From the NCBI GenBank assembly GCA_016839245.1, contig JAEOUN010000067.1:41473-105472 (forward strand): 64,000 nt of DNA. The letters run 5' to 3'. Both the position numbers and the translations under genes were made by a program. Positions 50,675 to 59,934 of the stretch are shown in pieces. Under the pieces are notes generated by a model. The model was not told the DNA's origin, did not search any database, and saw nothing but the letters and a program-made list of their open reading frames with translations. Position 1 is the first letter of the stretch; each line of letters opens with the position of its first letter. Source of the stretch: Candidatus Thorarchaeota archaeon. GTDB lineage: Archaea > Asgardarchaeota > Thorarchaeia > Thorarchaeales > Thorarchaeaceae.

Positions 50675-50741
50675 ACATTACTCATCTACCAAACGGGGAG
50701 GGATAAGATATGGATTGTGTTAGTGCGGATTATCTTTTTTG

Positions 50742-52145
50742 CTAGGCTAGATCAAGAGGAATATCACGATTTTTCGCCTCTTTTCGTGCTACGCTGTAAC
50801 TAATGACATCGAAGTACTGAGCACTGTCCCACTTCCATCGATTCGTACGACGGTCAAACATTGATGAAACTTTTGTATTTCCCTCGAGACCGGCAGCAAT
50901 TTTATGAACAGAATAATCATGGACTTTCGAGATCTCATCAGTCACTACATCAATGAGATCTTGTCCAGAACCTGTAGGAAGAGCTGTGCTCAACAAAACT
51001 TTCTCAGTTTTGTCTTCGAGATTTTTGATTCTACTTTGATATGAGATTGGAAGATTTCCCCATGCAGTAATCAGATCACCAGCACATTCAGGACTAAGAA
51101 GACAAATCACGCGATCGCTTAACCGAGGGATTTTGATTTCAGCTCTTGGTTGTATTATTTTTGCTTTCAATAGCTGATTCCTTTTCCGAAAAGCTGTTGT
51201 CTGAGAGATCTTTTTACTTTTTGCAATATCTGCTGCTGTTCCTTCAAGACTTTGAATTAAAGCATCAATCACACAAGTATCCGCATAGGTAAAATGGAAT
51301 GTGTCTGTAGATGATGCAGATGTCATATCAGCTAGTGTGAGTGGGTCACCACCTTTTCGTAACATTAGTCTAAAATGAAGCAAGTCTACATTCCAACCAT
51401 ATTTGGAATCAAAATATAGACCATTGAAGCAAGGACGCCCAGTGGAAAGACTCCAAGCACTCACGTTAGTAACTCCATCTCTAAAGCCACGAATAGTATT
51501 GATGAAGACATCTCTCTCAGAGTGAGGAATGTTAGCAACAATGAGAACGATTGGAGGACTTCCATCAATAAACAGGGTCTTCTGGCAATAGGGACCGCTC
51601 AGGACAAGAGAAGGCGATTCTAAGACAATGAGGATCCTATCTAGTCCAAGACTCTCGGTATTCAGCATACCACGAATTCTTAGAATGCCAGAATCAATGA
51701 GTCTCTTTTGTGCCCTTCTGACTTGTGCGTAGGAGAGACCTCTCTGTTGAGATAATAATTTTATCGAGTCTCCGGGAGATTCAATGACACCTTCCAAGAA
51801 TGGCAATTCATTCCTTGTTAAAAATGAGATATTATTCTCAAAAAGGTGAACAATAAGTGACATAATATCTCGTTGTGTTATAATCTCAACACCACCAAGT
51901 TCTAAGACCTGCATAAGCCTCTTGATGAGCAATGAGTGCAAGCTACCACGATAAGAGCCAACAATGGTAAGCAGACGCGAAAAGTCAGCATCTTCTGTAA
52001 AGACATCAACCTCGCCGCCAGCTTCGTAAATCTCTATGAATCGTAGGATTGCTTGAGCACTTGGTGACAGTTTTTTCTCAAGTCTTGGAGTATCATCATC
52101 TAACATTGAAGAGCCTTCCTGAAAATAGTCATCGGACTGCGTCAT
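50742..52145 (-). CDS. Large two-winged-helix regulatory protein
   Basis: About 467 residues. Two winged-helix regions are visible: the first near residue 130 (IKLLSQQRGLSYAQVRRAQK then LIDSGILRIRG) and the second near 290 (EGTAADIAKSKKISQTTAFRK), separated by alpha/beta domains of unknown type. No enzymatic motif. It probably binds DNA as a multi-domain regulator. ATG 52145 is used because GGTGGAG lies a few bases upstream; the frame is open back to 52217, directly after the TrmB-like gene, so the pair is coupled. Confidence 0.65.
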   Translation of the reverse strand: MTQSDDYFQEGSSMLDDDTPRLEKKLSPSAQAILRFIEIYEAGGEVDVFTEDADFSRLLTIVGSYRGSLHSLLIKRLMQVLELGGVEIITQRDIMSLIVHLFENNISFLTRNELPFLEGVIESPGDSIKLLSQQRGLSYAQVRRAQKRLIDSGILRIRGMLNTESLGLDRILIVLESPSLVLSGPYCQKTLFIDGSPPIVLIVANIPHSERDVFINTIRGFRDGVTNVSAWSLSTGRPCFNGLYFDSKYGWNVDLLHFRLMLRKGGDPLTLADMTSASSTDTFHFTYADTCVIDALIQSLEGTAADIAKSKKISQTTAFRKRNQLLKAKIIQPRAEIKIPRLSDRVICLLSPECAGDLITAWGNLPISYQSRIKNLEDKTEKVLLSTALPTGSGQDLIDVVTDEISKVHDYSVHKIAAGLEGNTKVSSMFDRRTNRWKWDSAQYFDVISYSVARKEAKNRDIPLDLA

Positions 52146-52217
52146 CATCACTCCACCACTGTAATTCAAAGCTAGTGTTACCAACGAAAGAATATCATTA
52201 ACAGAGGATATAAGCAC

Positions 52218-52970
52218 CTAAAGAGGGGTAGAGTCTTTCCATAAGGATTCAAAGTAACTGGAAGCCATTGCAGCAAAGATAGTATGACTACTATAGATGC
52301 CGAGAAATTCGCCATCATCGCCACCGCCTGCAAGCATAATCAAAGTATCCCTATTATCAACCACCAATCCAGCACCAAAGACTCGTTCTCGGGTTCGAAT
52401 CTGAAACTGGTCAGGTATAACATCCTTTAATGAATCGGTTATAGAGGAAGTCAATATTCGTACCTTTGCTCGTACTCCTAGAACCCTTTCAACAACAGTG
52501 TCAACATCATCTGCACTTAGATCAAAAGAGGGGAGTGATAGAAGTACTTCCTCTCGTGCATTATCTAACATCTCCATCGCTTTAGCTAAAATTGATGCTC
52601 TACCATGCACAACCCAGACATCGCGACTAGTGACTTTTGTTTCTTGTTCAAAAAGAGGTTGCAATTCCTCAACAACAACCCGACCTGATTCCTTTAGACG
52701 TTCTTCCCAATCTAAGCGAATTAGTCGCACTATCTCAGTTGGAGACTTGGCTACATATGAGGTGGGTCTGCCCTTCTTGACTTGAATGAACTGCTTCTCT
52801 TCAAGCCGTCCGAGTACATCGTAGATACGAGAGAAAGGCACCTTCGACTTTGCAGACACATCAGAAGCGCCCATCTGTCCGCCACTTACGAGTGCTAAAT
52901 ATGCCTGAGTTTCATACTCAGTGAGTCCCAGTTGCTTTAAGGCTTTTAGAGTTGCATCACTTACGGACAT
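52218..52970 (-). CDS. TrmB-family transcriptional regulator
   Basis: 250 residues. The N-terminal winged helix (LKQLGLTEYETQAYLALVSGG, KVPFSRIYDVLGRLEEKQFIQV) is followed by a coiled-coil dimerisation helix (EERLKESGRVVVEELQPLF) and a C-terminal ligand-binding alpha/beta domain (EEVLLSLPSFDLSADD, AKVRILTSSITDSL). TrmB proteins control sugar transport or respiration genes in archaea. The effector is unknown. It directly precedes the large winged-helix gene. Confidence 0.88.
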   Translation of the reverse strand: MSVSDATLKALKQLGLTEYETQAYLALVSGGQMGASDVSAKSKVPFSRIYDVLGRLEEKQFIQVKKGRPTSYVAKSPTEIVRLIRLDWEERLKESGRVVVEELQPLFEQETKVTSRDVWVVHGRASILAKAMEMLDNAREEVLLSLPSFDLSADDVDTVVERVLGVRAKVRILTSSITDSLKDVIPDQFQIRTRERVFGAGLVVDNRDTLIMLAGGGDDGEFLGIYSSHTIFAAMASSYFESLWKDSTPL

Positions 52971-53006
52971 TAGGAATTACCTAAATAGAGAACATAATGC
53001 GAGAAC

Positions 53007-53585
53007 TTAAGGATTATCTGAAGTTCGAGTACGCCATTCTAGGAATTTTCTGAATGCTCTAGTGCGATGAGATATTGCGACTTTCTCAGAGAGGTCCAAA
53101 TCAGCATATGTCCTTGTAAAACCTTCAGGAATGAAGATGGGATCATAACCAAATCCTTCTTCACCGGAGGGATGATCACTAATGTGCCCATGCATGATAC
53201 CAATAAAGGATTTGATAGTCACGCCATCATAGAAAGCAACTGCAGTCATGAATCGAGCTGAACGATTATCTCTACCTGCGAGAAGTTTCAATACTCCTTG
53301 ATATCCAATTGTTCCTAGAACATAGGCAGCGTAAGATCCAGGAAAATCGTTCAGAGAAGACACAAAAAAACCTGTATCATCAACCACAACAGGTCGATTC
53401 AGGATTGCATATGAATGTCTTGCAGCTGCAAGAGCAATCTTCTCAACATCATAAGAACGAATTTCAAACTTCTCTAAGTCCGTAGTTTCAAATGTAAGGC
53501 CATATTCTTCAAAGAGCGGTGTTAACTCTGCAATCTTGTGTTTGTTTTGAGTGACTAATACAATTTTATCCTCGAATATAGGCAA
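53007..53585 (-). CDS. XTP/dITP diphosphatase (RdgB/HAM1)
   Basis: 192 residues. Removes non-canonical purine nucleotides. IVLVTQNKHKIAELTPLFEEYG at the N-terminus, then EKIALAAARHSYAILNRPVVVDDTGFFV with the catalytic acids, FPGSYAAYVLGTIG, HGHISDHPSGEEGFGYDPIFIPEGF and EKVAISHRTRAFRKF at the end. TTG start inside the last codons of the LLM oxidoreductase gene with GGAGG just upstream, hence translational coupling. Confidence 0.93.
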   Translation of the reverse strand: MPIFEDKIVLVTQNKHKIAELTPLFEEYGLTFETTDLEKFEIRSYDVEKIALAAARHSYAILNRPVVVDDTGFFVSSLNDFPGSYAAYVLGTIGYQGVLKLLAGRDNRSARFMTAVAFYDGVTIKSFIGIMHGHISDHPSGEEGFGYDPIFIPEGFTRTYADLDLSEKVAISHRTRAFRKFLEWRTRTSDNP

Positions 53586-54690
53586 GAACCTCCTTCATTA
53601 CACCAAATGATGATTTTGTCTTGGAGAGGTCATACATCCCAGTTGAGTTCCAGAGGATGATATGATCCAGTCCCTGACGGACATACTCTTCAAGTTGTTT
53701 AATTATTGATTCGGAATCGCCGGTCATGTAAAAACTATCCAAGACCTCTTGGGGAACCTGTTCAATCGCTGCGAGAGTGGTCTTTAAGTCATATCTCATT
53801 GGGATGTAATCCGTGAGAGAATGAAAGGTGTCACCAAAAGGGTGCGCGAATCCAAGACGTTTCCATTCACTTGCTGGTAGAAGAAGTGCAAAGGCTCTTG
53901 CAAGTTTTGTATTCATCATGCGAATACATTCGTTCTCGTCATTATCTAAGACACACCAATTCCATAGTGCGGCAGTAAAACTGCCAGTTCTTTGAATCCT
54001 TGCTCTGTAATCCTTTATTATGTGGAGTTTTGCTCCAAATTCCTTTGGTGGGAGTAGTGTAGGTATCCAACCGTTTCCGAATTCCGCAGCAATCTCAAGC
54101 ATCTTGGGACCATGAGCTGCAATCCAGATAGGAGGGGGTCTGTCTTCAACAGCAGGTCGCAATGAAAGAACAGCATCCTTCAACTTCCAGAATTTTCCAT
54201 TGTAACTAAAGGGTTCATGAGTATTCCATATTTGTGTAATTATTTGGAGAGCTTCTTGAAGCTTGCCAACTTGGCCACTATATGTAAGACCATAAGGTTC
54301 GATATTCTCAATCTCTCCTGCGCCAATGCCAAGGATTGCACGACCCCGACTGATATGATCCAGTGTAAGAAAAGTCTGGGCAATAAGAACAGGGTGGCGT
54401 CGGATAGGTTCTGTAACTGAAGAGAGCAATTTCACCCTCTCCGTCACAGCTGCACAAGCTCCCATGATAGATGCTAATTCATAATATGTATGAGGGGATT
54501 GTTGGAGGTACGCCAGCTCCGTAATTTCAGGTATCCATATACTATCAGGAATAAATCCTGCAAAGTGATCTGGAAATGCCATACTGTCATAACCAAGTGC
54601 ATCAATGGTTCGTGCATTTTTCAATGCATTCTCCCATGGAGGAAGAAAGGGGCCAGGTGCGCCAATCTTCAGACTACTGAGGTCGACCAT
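53566..54690 (-). CDS. LLM-class F420-dependent oxidoreductase-like protein
   Basis: 374 residues with the bacterial-luciferase-like TIM barrel: FPDHFAGFIPDSIW, VKLLSSVTEPIRRHPVLIAQTFLTLDHISRGR, LGIGAGEIENIEPYG, IWIAAHGPKMLEIAAEFGNGWIPTL. This resembles methylene-tetrahydromethanopterin reductase-type and other coenzyme F420 enzymes. The substrate is unknown. It lies between the M20 peptidase and ITPase genes on one strand with overlaps, suggesting an operon. Confidence 0.85.
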   Translation of the reverse strand: MVDLSSLKIGAPGPFLPPWENALKNARTIDALGYDSMAFPDHFAGFIPDSIWIPEITELAYLQQSPHTYYELASIMGACAAVTERVKLLSSVTEPIRRHPVLIAQTFLTLDHISRGRAILGIGAGEIENIEPYGLTYSGQVGKLQEALQIITQIWNTHEPFSYNGKFWKLKDAVLSLRPAVEDRPPPIWIAAHGPKMLEIAAEFGNGWIPTLLPPKEFGAKLHIIKDYRARIQRTGSFTAALWNWCVLDNDENECIRMMNTKLARAFALLLPASEWKRLGFAHPFGDTFHSLTDYIPMRYDLKTTLAAIEQVPQEVLDSFYMTGDSESIIKQLEEYVRQGLDHIILWNSTGMYDLSKTKSSFGVMKEVLAYIRG

Positions 54691-55875
54691 CTATTCACTC
54701 TTCTCAGCGAAATCTATCAAGACTTTCTTAACAGTTTCAAAGTCCTTAAGATGCATGAATTCATCCAAGCCATGATAGTTGTTATCATCTCTCAAAGTTC
54801 CAAAGCAGACTGTTGGAATTCCATGTGCTGTGAAATAGTGACCATCATTTCCACCCAAGTCTGCTGCAAGAGATATGTCTGAACCTATAATTGATTGAAC
54901 AACAGAATGAAAGGCTTTCACATAATCGTTATCTGGATCTGAGCCCCAGCCTGAATGCTTGGAGATGAAAGATAAAGATGCATCAACAAAGGTCTCTGCT
55001 TTGATATTTTCAAGAAAGTTTTCAATATCTTTAGCAATCTCCTCAACATCCTCTTCAGGAATTGTTCTGCAATCAAAAGAAATCTCAGCTTTGCCAGGAA
55101 TAGTATTTGTCTTACTACCTGCGTGATATACGGTCATTGAGAATCGGCCCCAGAGATTCTGGTGTGGACTCCCTTGTGGAGCGGGAAGCTGTGATTCAAC
55201 CTTGCGTCGTCTGTCTGCATAATCCAACATTGATTGCATCAATGGTATCGAGAGATGAATCGCATTGGCGAATTTAAACGGGTATCCAGCATGACCTTGT
55301 ACCCCATGAACAGTTATGGTCCCCGCTATGACACCGCTTGCACCAATACTGACATACTCAGGACCAGAATCAACAACAATTCCAAAATCTCCTCTAATCT
55401 TGGGTGGACCATTCATGAGATAATCAATTCCCCAAGTCCCGCCAATCTCTTCATTTGGTGATATCAAAATCTTGTAGTTTACCTTTGGTGTACCATTACT
55501 GATGAGTTCTTTCGCAGCACTGACAGATGCAACTATATTTCCTTTATTATCACTGACACCGCGACCATAGGCCTTGCCACCCTTAAGGATTAATTTGAAG
55601 GGAGGGTAACTCCAATCATCTAGGTCTCCAGGGGGGACAATATCATAGTGAGTACATAGAAGGACTGTTGTTTTTGATCCGGCATCCATCGTAGCAACAA
55701 CATTTGGTTGAGGAATTCCATCATGTTTTGAATCAAAGATTTCTACTTCTAATCCAGCCTCATTACAATATCTCTCAATGATCTCGGAGCACTCTTGATA
55801 GTTCTTTTTTTCATCACTATTCGTATCAAGTTCAACCAGTTCTCTGAGGAAGTTCTCTTCCCACTTATCCATCAT
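54691..55875 (-). CDS. M20-family metallopeptidase
   Basis: 394 residues. Zinc ligands and catalytic acids in LLCTHYDIVPPGDLDDWSYPP, GRGVSDNKGNIVASVSAAK, ILISPNEEIGGTWGIDYLM and SLAADLGGNDGHYFT. The dimerisation domain (GHAGYPFKFANAIHLSIPLMQ) is present. Family includes ArgE, DapE, carboxypeptidase G2 and dipeptidases. Its stop abuts the LLM gene start. Substrate not determined. Confidence 0.88.
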   Translation of the reverse strand: MMDKWEENFLRELVELDTNSDEKKNYQECSEIIERYCNEAGLEVEIFDSKHDGIPQPNVVATMDAGSKTTVLLCTHYDIVPPGDLDDWSYPPFKLILKGGKAYGRGVSDNKGNIVASVSAAKELISNGTPKVNYKILISPNEEIGGTWGIDYLMNGPPKIRGDFGIVVDSGPEYVSIGASGVIAGTITVHGVQGHAGYPFKFANAIHLSIPLMQSMLDYADRRRKVESQLPAPQGSPHQNLWGRFSMTVYHAGSKTNTIPGKAEISFDCRTIPEEDVEEIAKDIENFLENIKAETFVDASLSFISKHSGWGSDPDNDYVKAFHSVVQSIIGSDISLAADLGGNDGHYFTAHGIPTVCFGTLRDDNNYHGLDEFMHLKDFETVKKVLIDFAEKSE

Positions 55876-55921
55876 TTTCGACTCCCGTGGTATTGTATAT
55901 CAATTGCACATCTTACTCATA

Positions 55922-56725
55922 TTACTTCTGGCAAGTCTGGCAGTAGTTAGTTTTGAACCGGTTTGCTGTTACTTCCGATATCCGGCCACCACATAAAGGA
56001 CAAATTCCACCGCCGCGGTTATGAACCATTAAGAAGTCACGTTTTTCCATAGCAATCTCATCTAGAGACATTTTTGACAGAATATCATGGATACCCCTGA
56101 GTACCTTTCTCATTGACATGAATAATTTTTCAATCTCATTCTCATCCAATGATGCGCGTGTTCGGAAAGGATTGATTCCTGCATACAAAAGAATCTCATC
56201 AGCATATGCATTTCCAATTCCTTTTACAAAATGCTGGTTTCGTAGTACATTCTTTATCTGCCCATTATGATGTTTTAACCGCTCTTTGAATTCATCTCTC
56301 GAAAGAGTTGGATCAAGAGCAGAGGGACCTCGATCTTCAAATCCTGCAACATGAGAGTAATCATTATGAGGAACAAGATAAATTCGCCCCATCTTCTTAG
56401 TATCACTATACCAGAGAGTATATCCATCTGCTTTGATTGATACCATGTCCGATTTGATTGGTTTCTTGTATCTTGGTATAACTCTAATTCTCCCCGTCAA
56501 CATTGGATTAATGACAAAATCATGCTTCTCCAGAGTCATAATGAGAAATTTTCCATCTGCCTCAAAGGATTGAAATCGTTCACCTATCGCTCCTCTTTCA
56601 AAATCAGATATTGGCTGTCCATGAACTACAATATGATTGTGGACTGTCACACTATCAATTCTTTGTCCTCTGAGTATCTCGTCTAAACGATCACTTACGA
56701 CCTGTAGTTCTGGCAGCTCTGGCAT
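55922..56725 (-). CDS. Fpg/Nei-family DNA glycosylase
   Basis: 267 residues. The start is placed at MPELPELQVV because Pro2 is the catalytic nucleophile and Glu3 the acid in this family; the frame extends eight codons upstream without function. The helix-two-turn-helix (FVKGIGNAYADEILLYAGINPFRTR) and the C-terminal zinc finger (CPLCGGRI, NYCQTCQK) with an Asn/Arg-rich loop are present. It excises oxidised bases. These enzymes are common in bacteria and uncommon in archaea, so lateral acquisition is possible. Confidence 0.92.
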   Translation of the reverse strand: MPELPELQVVSDRLDEILRGQRIDSVTVHNHIVVHGQPISDFERGAIGERFQSFEADGKFLIMTLEKHDFVINPMLTGRIRVIPRYKKPIKSDMVSIKADGYTLWYSDTKKMGRIYLVPHNDYSHVAGFEDRGPSALDPTLSRDEFKERLKHHNGQIKNVLRNQHFVKGIGNAYADEILLYAGINPFRTRASLDENEIEKLFMSMRKVLRGIHDILSKMSLDEIAMEKRDFLMVHNRGGGICPLCGGRISEVTANRFKTNYCQTCQK

Positions 56726-56829
56726 TTTTCTCGTTGTTAATTCTATCAAATGCAGATAAGAAGAGTACGATATTCGTAAATAATGACAGGCAAGTAGAAC
56801 TTAAGACTGAAAGCAGCTAAGGAAACACT

Positions 56830-57426
56830 ATGAAATCAATAGCAGTATATCATATCCAAAAAGGACGGCTTGTTCGGATGCCAGATCCTGGTGCATTTGG
56901 ACGAGGTGATTGTTACCTTGTTGATGCAGGATTCAAGATCTATCTATGGATTGGACCCAAGTCAACCGTTGATGAGAAATTCCTTACTGCAGCTTCAGCT
57001 GTGATGAGAGATACCGAAAGAGAGGGCAAAGCGGATATTGACCGTATTGAAGGCGGTCATGAACCAGCAGAGTTCAGAGCCTTATTTGATGACTTTCGTC
57101 TGACAGATGAGGACACTGAAGGAATCCTAAAGAAAGTCCATCTTGAAACTCATGAGTATAAACTTTGGAAGGTACACAGAACTGAAGATGAAACGTTTTT
57201 CGCAGAGGTACCTCTAAGCAGGAATTCTCTAAAGAGTGATGATGTTTTCATACTCGATACGTGGGATGACATCTTCATCTGGCGAGGCAAAGAGGCTTCA
57301 GCCCGAGAAAAATTTGATGCGAATATTCTGGCTAGAAGATACGATGCAGAACGGGTTGGAGTTCAAGATATCGAAATCATTGAAGAAGGAGAGGAACCAG
57401 AACAATTCCTCAAATCTTTTCCATGA
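56830..57426 (+). CDS. Two-domain gelsolin-like protein
   Basis: 198 residues made of two gelsolin repeats. The first (about 1-90) shows FGRGDCYLVDAGFKIYLWIGPKS then EGGHEPAEFRALFDDF. The second (about 110-198) shows LKSDDVFILDTWDDIFIWRG and IIEEGEEPEQFLKSF. The D/G-D-x-Y/F strand and the calcium-site acids are retained. Two-domain gelsolins of this type are known from Thorarchaeota and can modulate actin filaments. No actin or profilin gene is in this window. It is a strong marker of Asgard origin. Confidence 0.9.
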   Translation: MKSIAVYHIQKGRLVRMPDPGAFGRGDCYLVDAGFKIYLWIGPKSTVDEKFLTAASAVMRDTEREGKADIDRIEGGHEPAEFRALFDDFRLTDEDTEGILKKVHLETHEYKLWKVHRTEDETFFAEVPLSRNSLKSDDVFILDTWDDIFIWRGKEASAREKFDANILARRYDAERVGVQDIEIIEEGEEPEQFLKSFP

Positions 57427-57436
57427 TGGAAGTGAG

Positions 57437-58891
57437 CTAGACTAATCTATAATGACCTTGACGTGGTTCATAGAGGACACCACTGTCCTTCATCCGCTCC
57501 AAGGTCTCTGCTGCAACATGACGCTCAACTCCAGCCTCACGAGCAATTTCATCCAGAGTTGGACCAAGAGAACCCTGCTTGCCTGTGTCAAGACTACGAA
57601 TAGCTTTGAGAACCTTAGTATTGAATTTATCAAACCGACTACCTTTACCCCATGCTTTCTCTGATTCATCTTTAATTTCAGAAATTTCGATGAATTCCTT
57701 CAGAGCTGGTTCTAGCACCTTATCCCACGCATTTTTCACTTCTTTTGCTGTGACTTTTTCTTTCCAGTAAGCTCGTGCATTGGATCGAGCGATTCTGAGA
57801 GTGCTAAGGGGTTTCCCGAATGCGTTGGCATCAAGCACATGACCACGTGAGAGAGCATTCTCAGGAAGATCAAAACTTTCCTGAAGCGTTTCAAGTCCAG
57901 ATAGGACGTGACTCGTTGCAGCTTCAACTGTTTTTGATGATATTTCAGGACTCAAGAGTTGATACGTGATAGCTGATTTTAGGATTGGTAATTGAAGCTC
58001 AGTTGGGTTGCCCGATTCAATCCAGAAGTCCTCAGAGGCAATTGTGAGAGGAATATCAGGAAGTGCCGCAGTCGATGATTCAGTCAATGTCGCAAGGGTG
58101 ACTTCTTGAAAGCCTGCAGGATCTTTTCTTTTGATACATACTGGTTCCAATCGTGATCTTGAGAATGAACCAATATCTACCCGGAACATCTTTGGTGCAA
58201 TAACCTTTATGCCACGAATGTTAAAAGCAGATAAAGTCCGACGCCGCATACTAGGCGGGAGGATATGTTTGACAAAGGAAAGAAATCGTCGTATTTGTGC
58301 CTGAGATGCTATTGCTTGGATTCCTGTCGTGAAACCACCTATCGCATCCTGATAGGGAGGACTGGAAACAAAAAGCCGTGCGAAGACACGTTTACTTGCC
58401 TCTGCCATCCCAACATGCTCAAAGAGAAGATTGGATAATTCTTTGAGTTGCATAGGAGGACTAATTCCAGAACTATAATCAATTGCTACTTTATTTATTG
58501 ATTCAGCCGTTATTGCACGAACTATATTCTCTCTCTCCTGTAGTGGATTAGGAGCAGCAACATGTCTTCCAATTATCTCAACGTAAGCTCCATCGTCAGG
58601 TATTGATTGATCCCTACTGAAGAAGACAAACTCACCTTCCATCAACCAAGGACTTGGTGTCATAAGAATAAGGGAAGTATCTCGAGTGTGACGGACAAAT
58701 CCTCGTATCAGGTACTTTGAGCTTGATATTCGTTCACGGAACTGCTGCAGGAATAGAGATTCCCATCTAGCTAGCTCAGTACCATATTGCCTTGTGAATA
58801 TATCACTAGAACTAGAGGCATCAGCTAGTCTATCAAATCCAGATCCTTGTTCAATTAATAAGTCATCAGGATCCATAATTCCATCACTCAT
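57437..58891 (-). CDS. MCM-like protein lacking recognisable ATPase motifs
   Basis: 484 residues. The C-terminal 170 residues look like MCM: a lid/helical region (about 310-400, with LSTLRIARSNARAYWKEKVT and EVKNAWDKVLEPALKEF) and a winged helix (about 420-484, ending ETLERMKDSGVLYEPRQG). The N-terminal 140 residues contain strand-rich sequence (YLIRGFVRHTRDTSLILMTP) that could be an OB fold. In between there is no Walker A GxxGxGK, no Walker B and no arginine-finger motif. It overlaps the DNA methyltransferase gene by eight bases. It may be a replication-fork or regulatory paralogue. Confidence 0.6.
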   Translation of the reverse strand: MSDGIMDPDDLLIEQGSGFDRLADASSSSDIFTRQYGTELARWESLFLQQFRERISSSKYLIRGFVRHTRDTSLILMTPSPWLMEGEFVFFSRDQSIPDDGAYVEIIGRHVAAPNPLQERENIVRAITAESINKVAIDYSSGISPPMQLKELSNLLFEHVGMAEASKRVFARLFVSSPPYQDAIGGFTTGIQAIASQAQIRRFLSFVKHILPPSMRRRTLSAFNIRGIKVIAPKMFRVDIGSFSRSRLEPVCIKRKDPAGFQEVTLATLTESSTAALPDIPLTIASEDFWIESGNPTELQLPILKSAITYQLLSPEISSKTVEAATSHVLSGLETLQESFDLPENALSRGHVLDANAFGKPLSTLRIARSNARAYWKEKVTAKEVKNAWDKVLEPALKEFIEISEIKDESEKAWGKGSRFDKFNTKVLKAIRSLDTGKQGSLGPTLDEIAREAGVERHVAAETLERMKDSGVLYEPRQGHYRLV

Positions 58892-59876
58892 TCTTTCCTT
58901 GTTGATGCTTATCTAGTTCCCTCTGTTTTAGATATATTCGATATGCGTGAGGGTGCAACTCTGCAAGCTCTTCAATTGTTGGTAATCTATCCTTATAGGA
59001 AATATATGATTGCCCAGCGGCAATCGACGCTATCTCCTTTGAAATATGTTGTTTTAATTTTGTATTAAGCTCAAATCCAATAAAATGCCTGAACGCACTC
59101 TTTGATGCAACAGCGGTAGTGCCATTTCCTATGAATGGATCGAGAATCAAGTCGCCAGGTCTTGAAGAGAAATCGATACATTTGGTAACAACTTCAAGTG
59201 GAAGCTTTGTGCTATTCTTTGTCAAACCAGTTCGGTACTTACGTTTGATAATCCATACATCCTCTGGATAGTTCTCTATCTTATTGAAGAAATAGCTTTT
59301 TGGATTCTTCACAAGCAATATGATATGATAATGGCTGGTTACAAACCGACGTCGAGTATACACACCAAATGGATAATGCCAGATAAGGTGATTCAGAATT
59401 GTTAATCCAGCATCTCGAGCCGCATTGAGAATTGCGTCGAGGTTAGTCCAACCGCTGAAGATGTAAGCGGAAGCATCTCTTCTCATAACTCGTGGGAGCT
59501 CTGCCATCCATTGTTTTGTGAAGTCAGCATAGGATCCTTGAACCTCTTCATATCCAGGGATAACTAGACTGTCGTTTCTGTTATAGACACTACTTAATCC
59601 GTCAAATTCAATTCCAAATGGAGGATCAGCTATAACGAGGTTAACACACGACTTTGGTAGGTGCTTCATCCCAGCGATGCACTCTGTGTAATATACAGTA
59701 TCTTGTTCATAATCATCAAGAGCGTGCACCTTTGATTTGAATAGGCTCTCAGCGTCTTGCATACTCCAATCATATGTAGGTTCGAAGTAGAATTCAGCTA
59801 GATTTGGGATATAAGGTTTGGACCTACTCTTCTTTAAACCTGATTTCTTTTTGCTCGGCTCCTTTTTGATGACCAT
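58884..59876 (-). CDS. DNA methyltransferase, beta-class (N6-adenine or N4-cytosine)
   Basis: 330 residues. The motif order is IV first (LVIADPPFGIEFDGL near 81-95) and I last (LILDPFIGNGTTAVASKSA, near 243-260, with HFIGFEL after it), the beta-class arrangement of CcrM-like and M.MjaII-like enzymes. The central part holds the target-recognition segment. The N-terminal 25 residues are Lys-rich. No restriction endonuclease gene is adjacent; the partner downstream is the MCM-like gene. Solitary methyltransferases can regulate replication or gene expression. Confidence 0.9.
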   Translation of the reverse strand: MVIKKEPSKKKSGLKKSRSKPYIPNLAEFYFEPTYDWSMQDAESLFKSKVHALDDYEQDTVYYTECIAGMKHLPKSCVNLVIADPPFGIEFDGLSSVYNRNDSLVIPGYEEVQGSYADFTKQWMAELPRVMRRDASAYIFSGWTNLDAILNAARDAGLTILNHLIWHYPFGVYTRRRFVTSHYHIILLVKNPKSYFFNKIENYPEDVWIIKRKYRTGLTKNSTKLPLEVVTKCIDFSSRPGDLILDPFIGNGTTAVASKSAFRHFIGFELNTKLKQHISKEIASIAAGQSYISYKDRLPTIEELAELHPHAYRIYLKQRELDKHQQGKNE

Positions 59877-59934
59877 AAGCTATTCCACGTACTTCTTCAA
59901 TTCGGCGCTTCTTAAGACTAGCCCTTTTCTGTGA

